Assembly (NCBI GenBank): GCA_034387635.1
Contig: JAOANU010000002.1
Coordinates: forward strand, 1,178,001-1,242,000
Direction of reading: 5' to 3'
DNA from: Rhodosporidiobolus odoratus
Taxonomy: Eukaryota > Basidiomycota > Microbotryomycetes > Sporidiobolales > Sporidiobolaceae
DNA length: 64,000 nucleotides
Part shown: piece after piece, positions 22,536 through 31,833 of the stretch
How the letters are laid out: every line of letters starts with the position of its first letter
Position numbering within the stretch: position 1 is the first letter of the stretch
The notes under the pieces: generated by a model
What the model saw: only the letters and a program-made list of their open reading frames with translations
What the model was told of the DNA's origin: nothing
Databases searched by the model: none
Made by a program: the position numbers and the translations under genes

Positions 22536-23501
22536 GCTGCGTTCCAGCCGCGAGGTGGATGAGCAGGTGAAAGGAAGAGAGGGGCGATCGAGAATGGTTC
22601 CAAGCAGAAAAGCAGGTAAACGGCGGGGCGAGTCGTGTTACTGGGTAGTGTGAGGCCGTCAAGAGAGAGTAGGGGGGAAATTAGGACTACGAGAGACCAG
22701 AGTCAATTAAACGCGAGAGACGCGTCCATAAAAGCCGCAATGACATGCAAGTCACCCAAGGACGACAGAGGTGTGAGACGCACCTTGGCCTGCTCAAATA
22801 ACGTGTTCTACGCGCTGTGTATCAACGTATGCAAGAGCAGAGAGAGCTAAAGGGAAGAAAGAGAAGAGAACACAGCGAGGAGACGAGTCCGAGGAGGCTG
22901 CCCGGCAAAAAACTGACTTGACGTCGGAGTCCGGAAGCGAAGCGATCGCAGGACGCGACCAGTTTTCTGCAGGACAGACGGACGCCAGGAGAACCGCGAC
23001 TTTCTCAATGACACTGACTTCGGTAGCGAACGTGGCGCCATCAGCAGCGATAGAGAACAGATCTTCTCCCGACGGAATAGCACAACAGTCGCATGGTCGC
23101 CTCATCTCGGTTGGACTGCTTCTGACGATTGTCTGCTGAGGCACGCGGTCAGGTCAGGAGGCCAACGAGCCCTCCCGAGATCAGGAGCGACGGACGTGCT
23201 GGAGAATGGAACGGCCGGAATCGGGGCCTGCTCAACCTCGAGATGACATCCCGGTACGTCTCAACCAACATCCCAGTACACCTGGGCGTCATATGCAGCG
23301 AGATTGAAGCGTATGATCGATCGACGGAAGGAAGGCCGGAGGCAAGCCGCGGTCACGGCTATGCAGCTTTCTACATTCTCGGTGCACTGAGCTGATCAGG
23401 GTGTACAATCTCTCCTTTGCAATTTGTCGGCGCTGCTTCTTCCCCCTACAGTAATCAGCTGCAGTCCACGCTGTGACTCAGTAACATTCAGGTGGGCTTC
23501 T
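22536..23501. other. Long upstream region of the coiled-coil gene
   Basis: About 965 bases between two minus-strand genes. A 116-codon minus frame (22794-23144) lies here but has no recognisable protein and no coherent exon partner, so I do not call it. The length is above average for this window and may hold regulatory sites or a 5' leader with introns. Confidence 0.4.
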
Positions 23502-24256
23502 TCAGGTCTTCGTTCTCACTAGCCTTCCTAAAACCCTGGTGCTTGCCCTTCTCCTTTTTGTTCTTCTCGTTGCCGGAGCTTTGCGTTCCAGGCACTCGGC
23601 GAGTCGACCCGGTGTAATGTGCGGGGTGTCGTACTCGAGCTCGAGGAGAGGGAAGGTAAGGCAGAAGAGACGGAAGCGGCGGGCGTAGTCGGGAGAGCTG
23701 GCGAAAACCGCAGGGGCGAAGGCAAGTGTGGAAGTGACAGGCTCGCCGGAGTAGTGCTGAATATCCTGGTGTGCTGAAAGAAAAGACGAGCCACTGAGAG
23801 GGCTAGAAAGCGGTAGGGAGATGAGCGAAAGGCAGTTCATGTCGACCTCGAGCAGACCGTCCCGAACGATGGGATGCGAACGACTCGGGACGAGACCGAA
23901 GTCGGCAAGCAGACCCTTGATATCCCGCTACGTCATGCTTGTTAGCTGGTTGGCTCGGCAAGAAAAGCAGTACAGAGGGCTTACCTTTTGCTTTTGCGCG
24001 AACAGCCTCGGCACCTCGCCTGTGCCAATGAAGCGGTCCCAGCGGAAGTTGCAGCGGGTGATATGGCTCAGGTCGATGTGCTCTGGCTCCTCTCTGTCGG
24101 ATCTGAGGCCCAGCGTACCACAGTAATACCTCCAAGCGATCCTCTCCTCCGCCTCGTAGAATTCCATCCTCACGAGTACCTCCTTGATCTGCTGCCAGAT
24201 CTCAGCGGGGCACATCAGGAAGTCTAGTCTTGCTTTAGTCGACGGCGAGAGTCCCA
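23502..24256 (-). CDS. F-box-like protein, copy A
   Basis: Two exons at least: the first gives FLMCPAEIWQQIKEVLVRM, which resembles the F-box core (LPxEIWxxIxxxL), then RYYCGTLGLRSD and NFRWDRFIG. An intron (GTAAGC...ACGTAG) follows KQK. The second exon reads RDIKGLLADFGLVPS, DMNCLSLISLPLSS, DYARRFRLFCLTFPLLELEY and ends VRTKT. The true start is uncertain: I use the ATG at 24256, but an upstream exon is possible. F-box proteins link substrates to SCF ubiquitin ligases; that role is inferred from the short motif only. It is related to the gene at 27306-28162. Confidence 0.5.
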
Positions 24257-24819
24257 TTCTTGCGGCGAGTGCAGAAGATGGCGATGACGAGGAGTTGGCT
24301 CCTGAGCTCTGGCTTTGCCAGGCTTCGGCAGCGGTAACGAGGCTGATAGTACGAGCTATGAAGCCGTGAAAACCGAGGTGGAGTGGCACATGGCTGTTGT
24401 TGCCGAGAGGAGAATGAGCAGGGAGGGAGGAAGAGGAAACGGTGTGTGACTGCCTGAACTTACGCGATGCGGCCCAATTCGCTCGACCGCGCCGTATAGA
24501 CAGCAGTATCAGGCACCGAGCGATGTGCTGCAGGAAATGATGGAAAGGTTCAAATAAGAAAAGCAGTAGGCAACGCAGGAACAATGTCCGAAGAGCTCGT
24601 CTCGCCGTGAATGCTATATGCTTGTTGGCTATACTGCTGCATTGCGATGAGGTACAAAATATCATGATCGGAAAAGGTGTGAAAGGAAAGGGCGCCCTGA
24701 CGAGGCGTGCAATGTTCGCAAACCGTTCAGGACTGGTGAGTTGGCATACGAGGTCGAGCTGGCACGGCATAAGTAAACTAGTGAGCGGTGTTCGCAGACC
24801 GAGCCAGAGGGAAAAGGGC
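24257..24819. other. Region between F-box-like copy A and uS13m
   Basis: About 560 bases, promoter side of copy A. A continuous minus frame crosses it but with poor composition, so any 5' exon of copy A remains unplaced. Confidence 0.35.
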
Positions 24820-25520
24820 TCACCTCATCCGTCCTGCCGCTTCTCCCGCTGCCGCCACCGTCCCAAATTGCCTCCGCTCAATCCTGTTCAACTTCTTAGC
24901 CGACCTGGCATTCGTCTTGTTCCTCTGACCCCTCACCGGCAACCCCATGGCATGCTGCCTTCCCCTGAGCGTACCAATCGTACGGTGGTGGGCGATATCC
25001 GCTCGACGCTGCCTGCGAAGATCCTCCTCAAGGACGAGGTTCGGTAGGGGGTCTTCTGCGACTGGAGGAGGGTCACGGACGAGGAGGTCGGCTGAAGATG
25101 AAGAAGGGGAAGCTGAGGGAGAGAGGGAGAAGGGACGGAGAGGAGTAGAGGGACGGGGAGCGGCAGCGGGGGCAGAGAGGAGGGCGGAGAGGGCGTTGAG
25201 TTGCGGTTCCGTGAGGTCGGCGACACGCATCTGGTCGTGGAACTGGAGGCGGGCCATGATGCGCGCGGAGGTGTGGTGGTTGACGCCGTAGAAAGCGAGG
25301 AGGGCAATCTGTGTAACAAGCAGAAAGTGTGAACGTCCGGACTGGAAGGAAGACCCTCTCCTCAGTCGTGTAAGGCGCGAGTAGTGCGGTCAACCGCAGG
25401 CAGGAGCCTCACCTTTACCAGCTTGCGGTCGGGAAGCGTTGCGCCGAGCAAGTTGACCACTGCAAGATAGAACCGTGTGAGCGTAAGTGGGTACTTTTAC
25501 ACAGGGTACGAGGACGTACT
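24820..25520 (-). CDS. Mitochondrial ribosomal protein uS13m, start codon split by an intron
   Basis: Exons on the minus strand give [55 protein letters not shown], a Ser/Pro-rich insert, then [32 protein letters not shown] [20 protein letters not shown] and KLNRIERR. This is the uS13 helix-two-turn-helix fold with its basic C-terminal RGQ(R/K)T-N-A-R tail. It matches the mitochondrial form (yeast SWS2, which starts MVVHILGKGF). No ATG exists upstream in frame. The start is made by joining A (25520) to TG (25459-25458) across a 60-base GTACGT...GCAG intron, giving MVNLLG. uS13m lies in the head of the mitochondrial small subunit. Confidence 0.9.
25460..25519 (-). other. Intron that splits the uS13m start codon (A|TG)
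   Basis: Read on the minus strand the 60-base intron begins GTACGT and ends CTTGCAG. The exon before it ends in CACCA and the exon after begins TGGTCAAC. Only after splicing does an ATG exist, placed exactly where the uS13m family starts. Confidence 0.8.
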
Positions 25521-25803
25521 GGTGAGCTATTTGTCTATATCTAATCGAGACGAGGGGAGTTGTGCGATTCGATGTGTCTGGAGGAGCAGCGACTCGGAGT
25601 GGTCGACCTCAATGGATCGCTTCGAAGCGGGTGCTTTGGGTAAGAGGGCGGCGACCAGGGACGTTCAGCTGACTGCAAACGCGTTCACTCGTTCAGCCAG
25701 TATGGGTAGCGTGGTCACAAGCTGAGCTCGACTTGTCTCACCCACAGCAAGGTTAACTTGCCTCAACTCGCTCTCACTGGCTAGACTCCCTGCTAGAACG
25801 ATT
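25521..25803. promoter_or_regulatory. Divergent promoter/leader region of uS13m and LCP5
   Basis: About 280 bases between the first base of the uS13m start codon and the ATG of the LCP5 gene. It must hold the 5' leader exon of uS13m plus both promoters. Confidence 0.55.
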
Positions 25804-27100
25804 ATGGACGCTGCTACCAGCTCACTGAGTCCGACCGAGCTGACTCAAGCCGGAGACCCTTCCCCCGCCGATCTGGCCACTCTCCGTTCGCTTCTCAAAG
25901 AGATCAAGACTGGAGTCGCAGCTGTCAAGCAGTCCGCAGGAGGATGGAAGCAACGGTACGCTACTCGCTCCCTTTACCCTCTGCCGAGTTCACAGATTCG
26001 GTCCGCAGCCTCGCCTCCACGAACGAACTCACTTACCCCTCCGGCATCTCCCTTCTCTCGCTCAAGAATCACCTTCTCCTTTCTTACTTGCACCACCTCA
26101 TCGCCCTCTTCACCCTCAAGCTCTCCTCGCGCTCCCTCACCGCCCCCGAATCGGCAGAGGTCGTGCAGCAACTCGTAAAGCTTCGTGTCGTGCTTGAGAA
26201 GGTCTCGCCCCTCGAGCAGAAACTCAAGTACCAGGTTGAGAAGCTCGTCAGGAAGGCGGATCAGTTCGAGGAAGAAGGCGCGCAGGGAGAAGAGGACGTG
26301 CTCAACGGTATGCTCTCCCCCTTCTTCTTTCTTCTACTTTTGAGATTGACGGTTTTCTTCCTGCAGACCCGCTTGCGTTCCGCCCCAATCCCGCCAACCT
26401 TGTTCTCGACAGAAGCGCATCCGACGTGGAAGACCAAGAAGAGGCAGAAGAACGGTCAGGCGTGTACCGCCCTCCCCGAATCGCCGCCATGCCTTATACC
26501 GAAGCTCCCGCCAAAGGTGCGTTTCCATCCTCCTTGCCTCTTTCCCCCACATACTTACCAGTCTGACGTGACCACACAGGCAAAAAAGGCAAGCGAGAAA
26601 ACGCCATGCCGTCTCACCTCGTTTCGGACATTTCCATGTCAATGTCGTCTGCCAACCCTTATGGCGAATCGACCTCGGGTCTCTCAGTCTCTCACGATCC
26701 TTCCCTCCAATCTGGTACCGCCCGTCACCTTAAACGGGTCGAACAGTACGAGATGGACAACTTTACCCGCATGCGCATGTCCAAGAAGGATGCCAAGAAG
26801 CGCAGGGCAGAGGAGGAGGAAGTGGCCTTTGGTGGACTTGGCGCGGGCAAGGGTGGAAAGAGGCGATTGGGAGGGTTTGGAGCAGAGTTTGATGATATTC
26901 TGGGTGATCATCGTGGGGGAGAGAAGAGGCGGGACGGGGCTTATGAAGCTATGAGGGGGATGAAGAGGCAGAAGGTGGCCCCGATGGAGAGTAACGCGGA
27001 TGCGAGGGGGACGAGTGGCGTTACGGGCCTGGGAGACGGGTCGGGCAAGCAGGGGAAGAGCAAGTTTGACAAGGCGGTCAAGCGGGCGAATCGGAGATGA
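25804..27100 (+). CDS. LCP5: Neuroguidin/LCP5 family protein (Sas10/C1D domain), ribosome biogenesis
   Basis: Spliced from ATG at 25804; exon 1 ends 25955 and exon 2 starts 26009 (CG|C, reading R then LASTNELTYP). The Sas10/C1D-type domain is clear: LRSLLKEIKTGVAAVKQ, GISLLSLKNHLLLSYLHHL, LRVVLEKVSPLEQKLKYQVE, and KLVRKADQF. Then come DPLAFRPNPANLV and YRPPRIAAMPY, both conserved in neuroguidin, and an EQYEMDNFTRMRMSKKDAKK basic helix. The C-terminus is Lys/Arg-rich (KFDKAVKRANRR). LCP5/NGDN belongs to the U3 snoRNP/SSU processome needed for 18S rRNA maturation in the nucleolus. Confidence 0.92.
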
Positions 27101-27305
27101 GGGGCGGGCCTTCGTAGTGGCAGCCATTGGAGGGACCCCATGTCGATGCGCTGAGATGTCTTCCAACTTCGTACCGGATGAGCGGGTACCCAGCAAGCCG
27201 CACGCAGCTCAGGGGGCTGTAAAGAAGATGCGCAGAGTAGAGATTGTTTCGGTTTCATGCGTCCCTACACCCTTCACCCAGCTCTGCTACCTAGCGAGCA
27301 GGACC

Positions 27306-28162
27306 TCAGCGATCTCCAACACAAGCTGACAGAAGCTTCCAAGACGGCTTGACGTCTTCAGGCTGAATTGGCTCGAAAGAATAAAGACCTGGAAAGACCG
27401 CGGCAGAGCTCGTTTGAAGATGCTGAGGCAGCGCATACTTGACGGCTCCAGGTACTGGCATCTTGACGAGACGGAGAGGCTCGAGGTGGAAAGTCTTGAC
27501 GAAGCGACGAAGGCGCGCGTCGACGTCGGAAGGAAGAGAGAAGGATACATCCATCATTCCTTGCTCGTCTGATTCCATGCCCTGCCCGCAGCGGCACTCC
27601 ATTGCCGGAGGACTGCATCAAGATTCGGAGGGCAGGCAGAGGACGGTAGCGCTCATCGGGTCACTCCAAGAGCCCTCCACGCTGCGGCGAAGCCCCAGGA
27701 CATCCCTTGACGGCACTGCCAAGCCAAACTTGCTCACCTGCCGAGAGAGGTCCTGCAGGGTCAAGATTGAGCCCGTCGTTCTGTCTGTAGGCGCGGGGAA
27801 AGGCTCACCTCGCGCATGTCGTGCAGCCGAAAGGCAGAGTCGTCCGCGTCCAGACACCATTCACAGCCTCGGGCCCAGTCGCTGCAAACCGACCATCGAG
27901 CGGCACGGCCGAACTTGTCCGTGTTGCAGAGTATGAGATGAGATGAGATGAGTCAATTCCAGCTGCGCTAATCAAAGCTAAGGTGGCAGACCCCGCTGGA
28001 AATTCAGAGTACTCCTTGCTCTTCATCTGCTTCGGGGTCACGAGGAGGGGGTGAATGGCGTTCTGCGAGAAAATCGGCATCTGCTATATCGACCTCGACG
28101 TTGATAAGTCGGTCCTTGACCATGTCCCAGACCTCGCATGGTATCTTGGCGCTCGCGCTCAT
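27306..28162 (-). CDS. F-box-like protein, copy B
   Basis: ATG at 28162 opens MSASAKIPCEVWDMVKDRLI, an F-box-like motif like that of copy A. A proposed 98-base intron (GTACTC...ACAAG) leads to FGRAARWSVCSDW, RGCEWCLDADDSAF and RLHDMRE. The next exon gives DLSRQVSKFGLAVPS, parallel to DIKGLLADFGLVPS of copy A. The last frame (ending TGA at 27306) reads ARLRRFVKTFHLEPLRLVK and MPVPGAVKYALPQHL, again matching copy A's RRF region. Exon joins in the middle are uncertain and one acceptor is weak. An SCF-adaptor role is inference. The gene is divergent from ISY1. Confidence 0.45.
27933..27952. repeat. 5-bp tandem repeat (ATGAG)n
   Basis: Four perfect ATGAG units in the proposed first intron of F-box-like copy B, just before its putative acceptor. 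Confidence 0.8.
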
Positions 28163-28570
28163 GGTCTGGCTTCCATTGGATCATGTTGCTTCAAGGCTGC
28201 CATGCTCTGGCGAAGGCGGAGGGAGATGAGGTGGACCGTAGACGCGCGAGGTGGTAGAGCGGCACATGGGGCGTAGTGGCTCTGATGGCAGAGGCGTGAG
28301 GCTATTCCGATAGCTTTGTGGTAAACCAGGTGGATGAACGGAGTGTACAGTATAATAACCTTCTCCTCACTCTCACTCTTGGTACGAGGATCACTTCCCA
28401 ACTTGCTCTTCGATCACTCTGAGAAGCCTCAACAGCCAGACAAGAAGTATCTAGCCACTCGACACAAGCCACACAGGCGAGTGCTGCACCGTCCAATCCG
28501 TTACCGCCTCCTCCTCCATCTCGAATCCCACACACCTGTCCTCGCTTCATCCCGAGTATAGACAGCAAAC
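28163..28570. promoter_or_regulatory. Divergent promoter region of F-box-like copy B and ISY1
   Basis: About 400 bases between the two starts. It includes the ISY1 5' leader, whose last base supplies the A of the start codon. Confidence 0.5.
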
Positions 28571-29896
28571 AGTACGTTCTACTCTGCCCCCTCTCTCGTA
28601 CACGTACTCCGCCTCGAATGCTCGCTTTCGCTGCTGGACCCGCTGACCTTTTCCCCCTCACCTCCCCTGCCAAACAGTGGCCCGCAATGAAGAAAAAGCC
28701 CAATCCATGCTCTACCGCTTCCGAGAAGCCCAAGCCGCCGAGATGGGCCTCTCGCAACGCACCGACCGACGACCCAAAATCGCCTCGACCTGCAAGGATT
28801 TGAGGCAGTGTGAGAGGTGGAGGGGAGAGATCTTGAGGGAGGTCAGCAGGAAGGTGTCCAAGATTCAGGATGGTACACTCCCCGTCTCTTCTCTACCCTC
28901 TTGGCCTCCTGGTTCATCTCGACTTGCTCGCGAAAGTCGAAGGCTGACCTTTTTTTCCCCCTTTTCCTTCCTTCCTTCCTTCCTAGCTGGATTGACCGAC
29001 TACGAGATCCGTGACATAAACGACCAAATCAACAAGCTGTTGCGAGAAAAGTGGCACTGGGAGAACCAGATCATTGCGTTGGGAGGAGCGAATTACAAGC
29101 GAGCGGCCATGGCCACCAAGGATACGGAGGGGAAAGAAGTGCCAGGTCAACGAGGGTACAAGTACGTTACATCAATCCACTCCTACTCTTTTTTTTCTCC
29201 AGTACTAGGCGAGGGGTCGAGCTGACCCGACGGCATCTAACAGGTACTTCGGTCGGGCTCGAGAACTGCCCGGTGTTCGCGAGCTTTTCGCCTCGGCACG
29301 GAAAGAACAGAGCGACATCGAATCGTACAAGTCGGTCAAGGTGACCATGTTTGACAACGCCCCTCCGTCGTACTATGGAAACTCGGCGGAACAAGGAGAG
29401 GATGGCAAGCTGCTTTTGGAGGAGGAAGCTAAGGCCGAGCAGGCTGGTGCGTTCCCCTGCTTCGAAATTGCCTACACTCTCGACATATCAAAGCACGAGG
29501 TACTGACAAGATTGATTGTGGACAGCCTGGGAAGAAGCCCTGGAAAACCTCGAAGGCGAAGTCGACGACGTTCCCTCCCTTCCCTTCCCCTCTCGCTCAA
29601 TCATCTCCCTCGCCCATCCTTCAGCCTCGTCCGACACAACCGAAGCCTCGGGGAAACGTAAAGCTCCTCCACCCACCTCAAAAGGAGAAGATTCGAAGAA
29701 GACGAAACTCGCAAACGGATCAGCAGCAGCAACATTGTCCTCCGCAGCAGCAGGATCGACAGATGCCGGATTCGAAAGCATCTTCACCGCCGAGATGTTG
29801 CAGCCTCCCCAGCTTCTAGGTGCGGCCGAGATGGAAAAGGCGATTGTGGCAAAGCAAAAGGCCATGTTGTTGCAAGAGTATGGGGTGGACACTTGA
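28571..29896 (+). CDS. ISY1: Pre-mRNA splicing factor ISY1, start codon split by an intron
   Basis: The A of ATG is base 28571; a 106-base intron (28572-28677, GTACGT...ACAG) separates it from TG at 28678. The protein reads MARNEEKAQSMLYRFREAQA, close to yeast ISY1 (MSRNVDKANSVLVRFQEQQA). It continues RRPKIASTCKDLRQCERWRG, EILREVSRKVSKIQD, LTDYEIRDINDQINKLLREK, WHWENQIIALGG, GYKYFGRARELPGV and FDNAPPSYYG. The tail holds a Lys-rich low-complexity part and ends LLQEYGVDT. ISY1 belongs to the Prp19/NTC complex in the catalytic spliceosome and helps control 3' splice-site fidelity. The intron after IQD contains a TTCC repeat next to its acceptor. Confidence 0.93.
28572..28677 (+). other. Intron that splits the ISY1 start codon (A|TG)
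   Basis: Donor GTACGT follows AGCAAACA; acceptor CAAACAG precedes TGGCCCGC. The codon in the right place for Met1 of the family is GTG (G of the acceptor) in unspliced DNA and becomes ATG only after splicing. Confidence 0.8.
28973..28984. repeat. (TTCC)n microsatellite in an ISY1 intron
   Basis: Several TTCC units form the polypyrimidine tract directly before the CTAG acceptor. Confidence 0.8.
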
Positions 29897-30382
29897 TCAT
29901 TAGCCCAGATGTTGTAACCTTGCTTGAATTGCGGTCGCCTTTGCGCAGTCTTGTGGACCGCTCGGGAGCTGAGCGTTCTTTGCGGAAGCGGCTCGCCACA
30001 GGATGGAGGATTCAGAGAGTCGAGCAGGCAATGCTGCATTCCCACACTCTGGCTCTACTCGCTCAATACCATCGCCTCTGCAGCTGTTTGAGTGGGACAA
30101 ACGAACGTCAGCAAGCCCGCGAAGCAAGGCAAGGGAGTCTGAGCTAGGTATTCACCTCTTGCAACGCTCAGTCCGTTTTGCTGAAGGGCCGCGACGATGG
30201 TTGGTCGAGAATGATGCTGCAAGGAGGGGATGCAAGGGTGAGTAATCGCCTACGCGGACAAGGGACAGATAGACTGAAAGGGACATACCGGAAAGATGGC
30301 ACTCAGTTCCGCTATTTGTCTATCACATCGAGCAAAGAATCGCGAACAATGGATCAGCAGACTCTCGACTAGAAAGCTAGCG
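29897..30382. other. Convergent intergenic region
   Basis: About 485 bases between the 3' ends of ISY1 and the rhomboid-like gene. Short open frames occur on both strands with no recognisable protein. Confidence 0.45.
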
Positions 30383-31634
30383 TCAGCCGAAGACGTACTG
30401 CGGACTGGGTCCTTCGGCCGCCCCCGTCAGGCCTGCCTGCCACTGTCGCAAAAAATTCGTCCCCGGTATCCGAGGTAAAGGTCTTGCAGCCGTTGCCGAT
30501 GGTGGAGATACCGGCAGAGTGGTTGTGGGACGTGCTAATACCCCTTCACCTGTTGGCGATGTCGGTGGTTCCGCAGCAGCTGTCGAAGGGGCTGTTTCGG
30601 GGCCCGCTTCCGCAGATGCAGGCTGAGGTGAAGCCGACTGTTGCCTCGACCCCCTCAAGGCGCCCAGGTCAAACCCAGCTCCTCCAGTCGCAACATCCGT
30701 CGTCCCCACCAAGCTGAGCAAAAGCGCCTCTTCAGGCGTGACGGCATTCCCTCGTTTGACTTTCATCTTGGCGGGGTCGCCATACACACTCCTCGCGCCA
30801 CTTGCGAGGGCATTGTACAGTCGTGGAGGGAGGCGGTAAGTTTTCAGGCCGAGGAAATTGTAGGAGTAGAGGAGGGAGGAGGTGATGCCGATACTGCTGA
30901 GGAGGAGGGTGGAGGGGAGTTGGGAGGTCAGGAGGAGGAGGGAGAGGAGGTAGAGTGGGAAGCGGTTGGTGAGCGAGAGGGTGGGGTGAAAGAGTTTGAA
31001 GTGGTACATGGTGGGGACGTGACAGTGGGCTTGATAGCTGCAAGAGAATCTCGTGAGCATGAGTAGTGCAGAAGCAGCCAGGGACACGCACACGATGGCA
31101 AAGACTACAGCGAAAGGTCCGGAAGGCAGTACGTTGAAGCGGCCCTGAGTTGCTTGCCAGCCGAACACCAGGAGGAGGCCGGAGATGAATGTCGAGAGGG
31201 CTGTCGTGACCAGCAGAAAGTTCTGGTCGGATCATTTGGGACCGTCAGCACTTTCCTTCCCGTGGGAAAATCCAGGGGAGCAGCTCACGGCGAACTTGGT
31301 AGTGCCAAACATGCGTTCGAGGGTGGGTGCCGAGTACCATAGAACGAGGACGGTAAGGAGTAGTTCGGATGAGTTGGCATAAACGAAGTGGTGAAGGATG
31401 AAGCGGTAGAATTGGTGATCTCGGGTCAAGTGGGGGACGAGGGTGAGGTGAAAGTATTGCTGCGAAGAGGTTACGGCTGCTAGTATTGATGCTGTTGCTA
31501 GTGTTGCTATCAGGGCTGTGGAAGTGCAGGGTTAGGACGAGGTGATAGAGGTCGAGCGAGATGGGAAATGATGAGGAGAAGGAGGACAACGCACCTCTCG
31601 ATATGGGTGCGCCTGCAAAGCTAGGGACACTCAT
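30383..31634 (-). CDS. DSC2/UBAC2-like rhomboid-superfamily membrane protein
   Basis: Minus-strand gene from ATG at 31634, several exons. The N-terminus MSVPSFAGAPISRALIATLA leads to HLTRDHQFYRFILHHFVYAN, LLLTVLVLWYSAPTLERMFG with GTTKFA, NFLLVTTALSTFISGLLL, PSGPFAVVFAIV and a further run of membrane segments to LLYSYNFLGLKTYRLPP. This is the derlin/rhomboid pseudoprotease pattern, with no Ser-His catalytic pair. The closest relatives are fungal DSC2 and animal UBAC2, which work at ER/Golgi membranes with a ubiquitin ligase. The tail is Ala/Pro-rich and I see no UBA domain, so the ubiquitin link is by homology only. It is divergent from MTG1 with about 200 bases between starts. Confidence 0.78.
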
Positions 31635-31833
31635 TCAATGAGAATCTGGCCGCTCAGATGGTCTATACAGTCCAACAGGAGGATCGAGCGGTGTAAAGTG
31701 CAGCTCAAGACCAACATGTGGACGACTTGGAACTGATCAAGGCTTTCCGTCCCTACTCGACTTGCTACTGCTGACAGACTCACAAGCTCCTGCTGAAGTG
31801 TCCTTACTCTCCCTCCGCCGAGCCTGCCCTGTC

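Noticed and set aside
22794..23144. 116-codon minus frame
   Set aside because: No recognisable protein, no exon partners, composition unlike nearby coding exons.
24770..24820. Possible extra exon of uS13m after ATGAG|GTGAGC
   Set aside because: The sequence looks like a donor, but the protein already ends at the family's usual place and the next frame shows no conserved residues.
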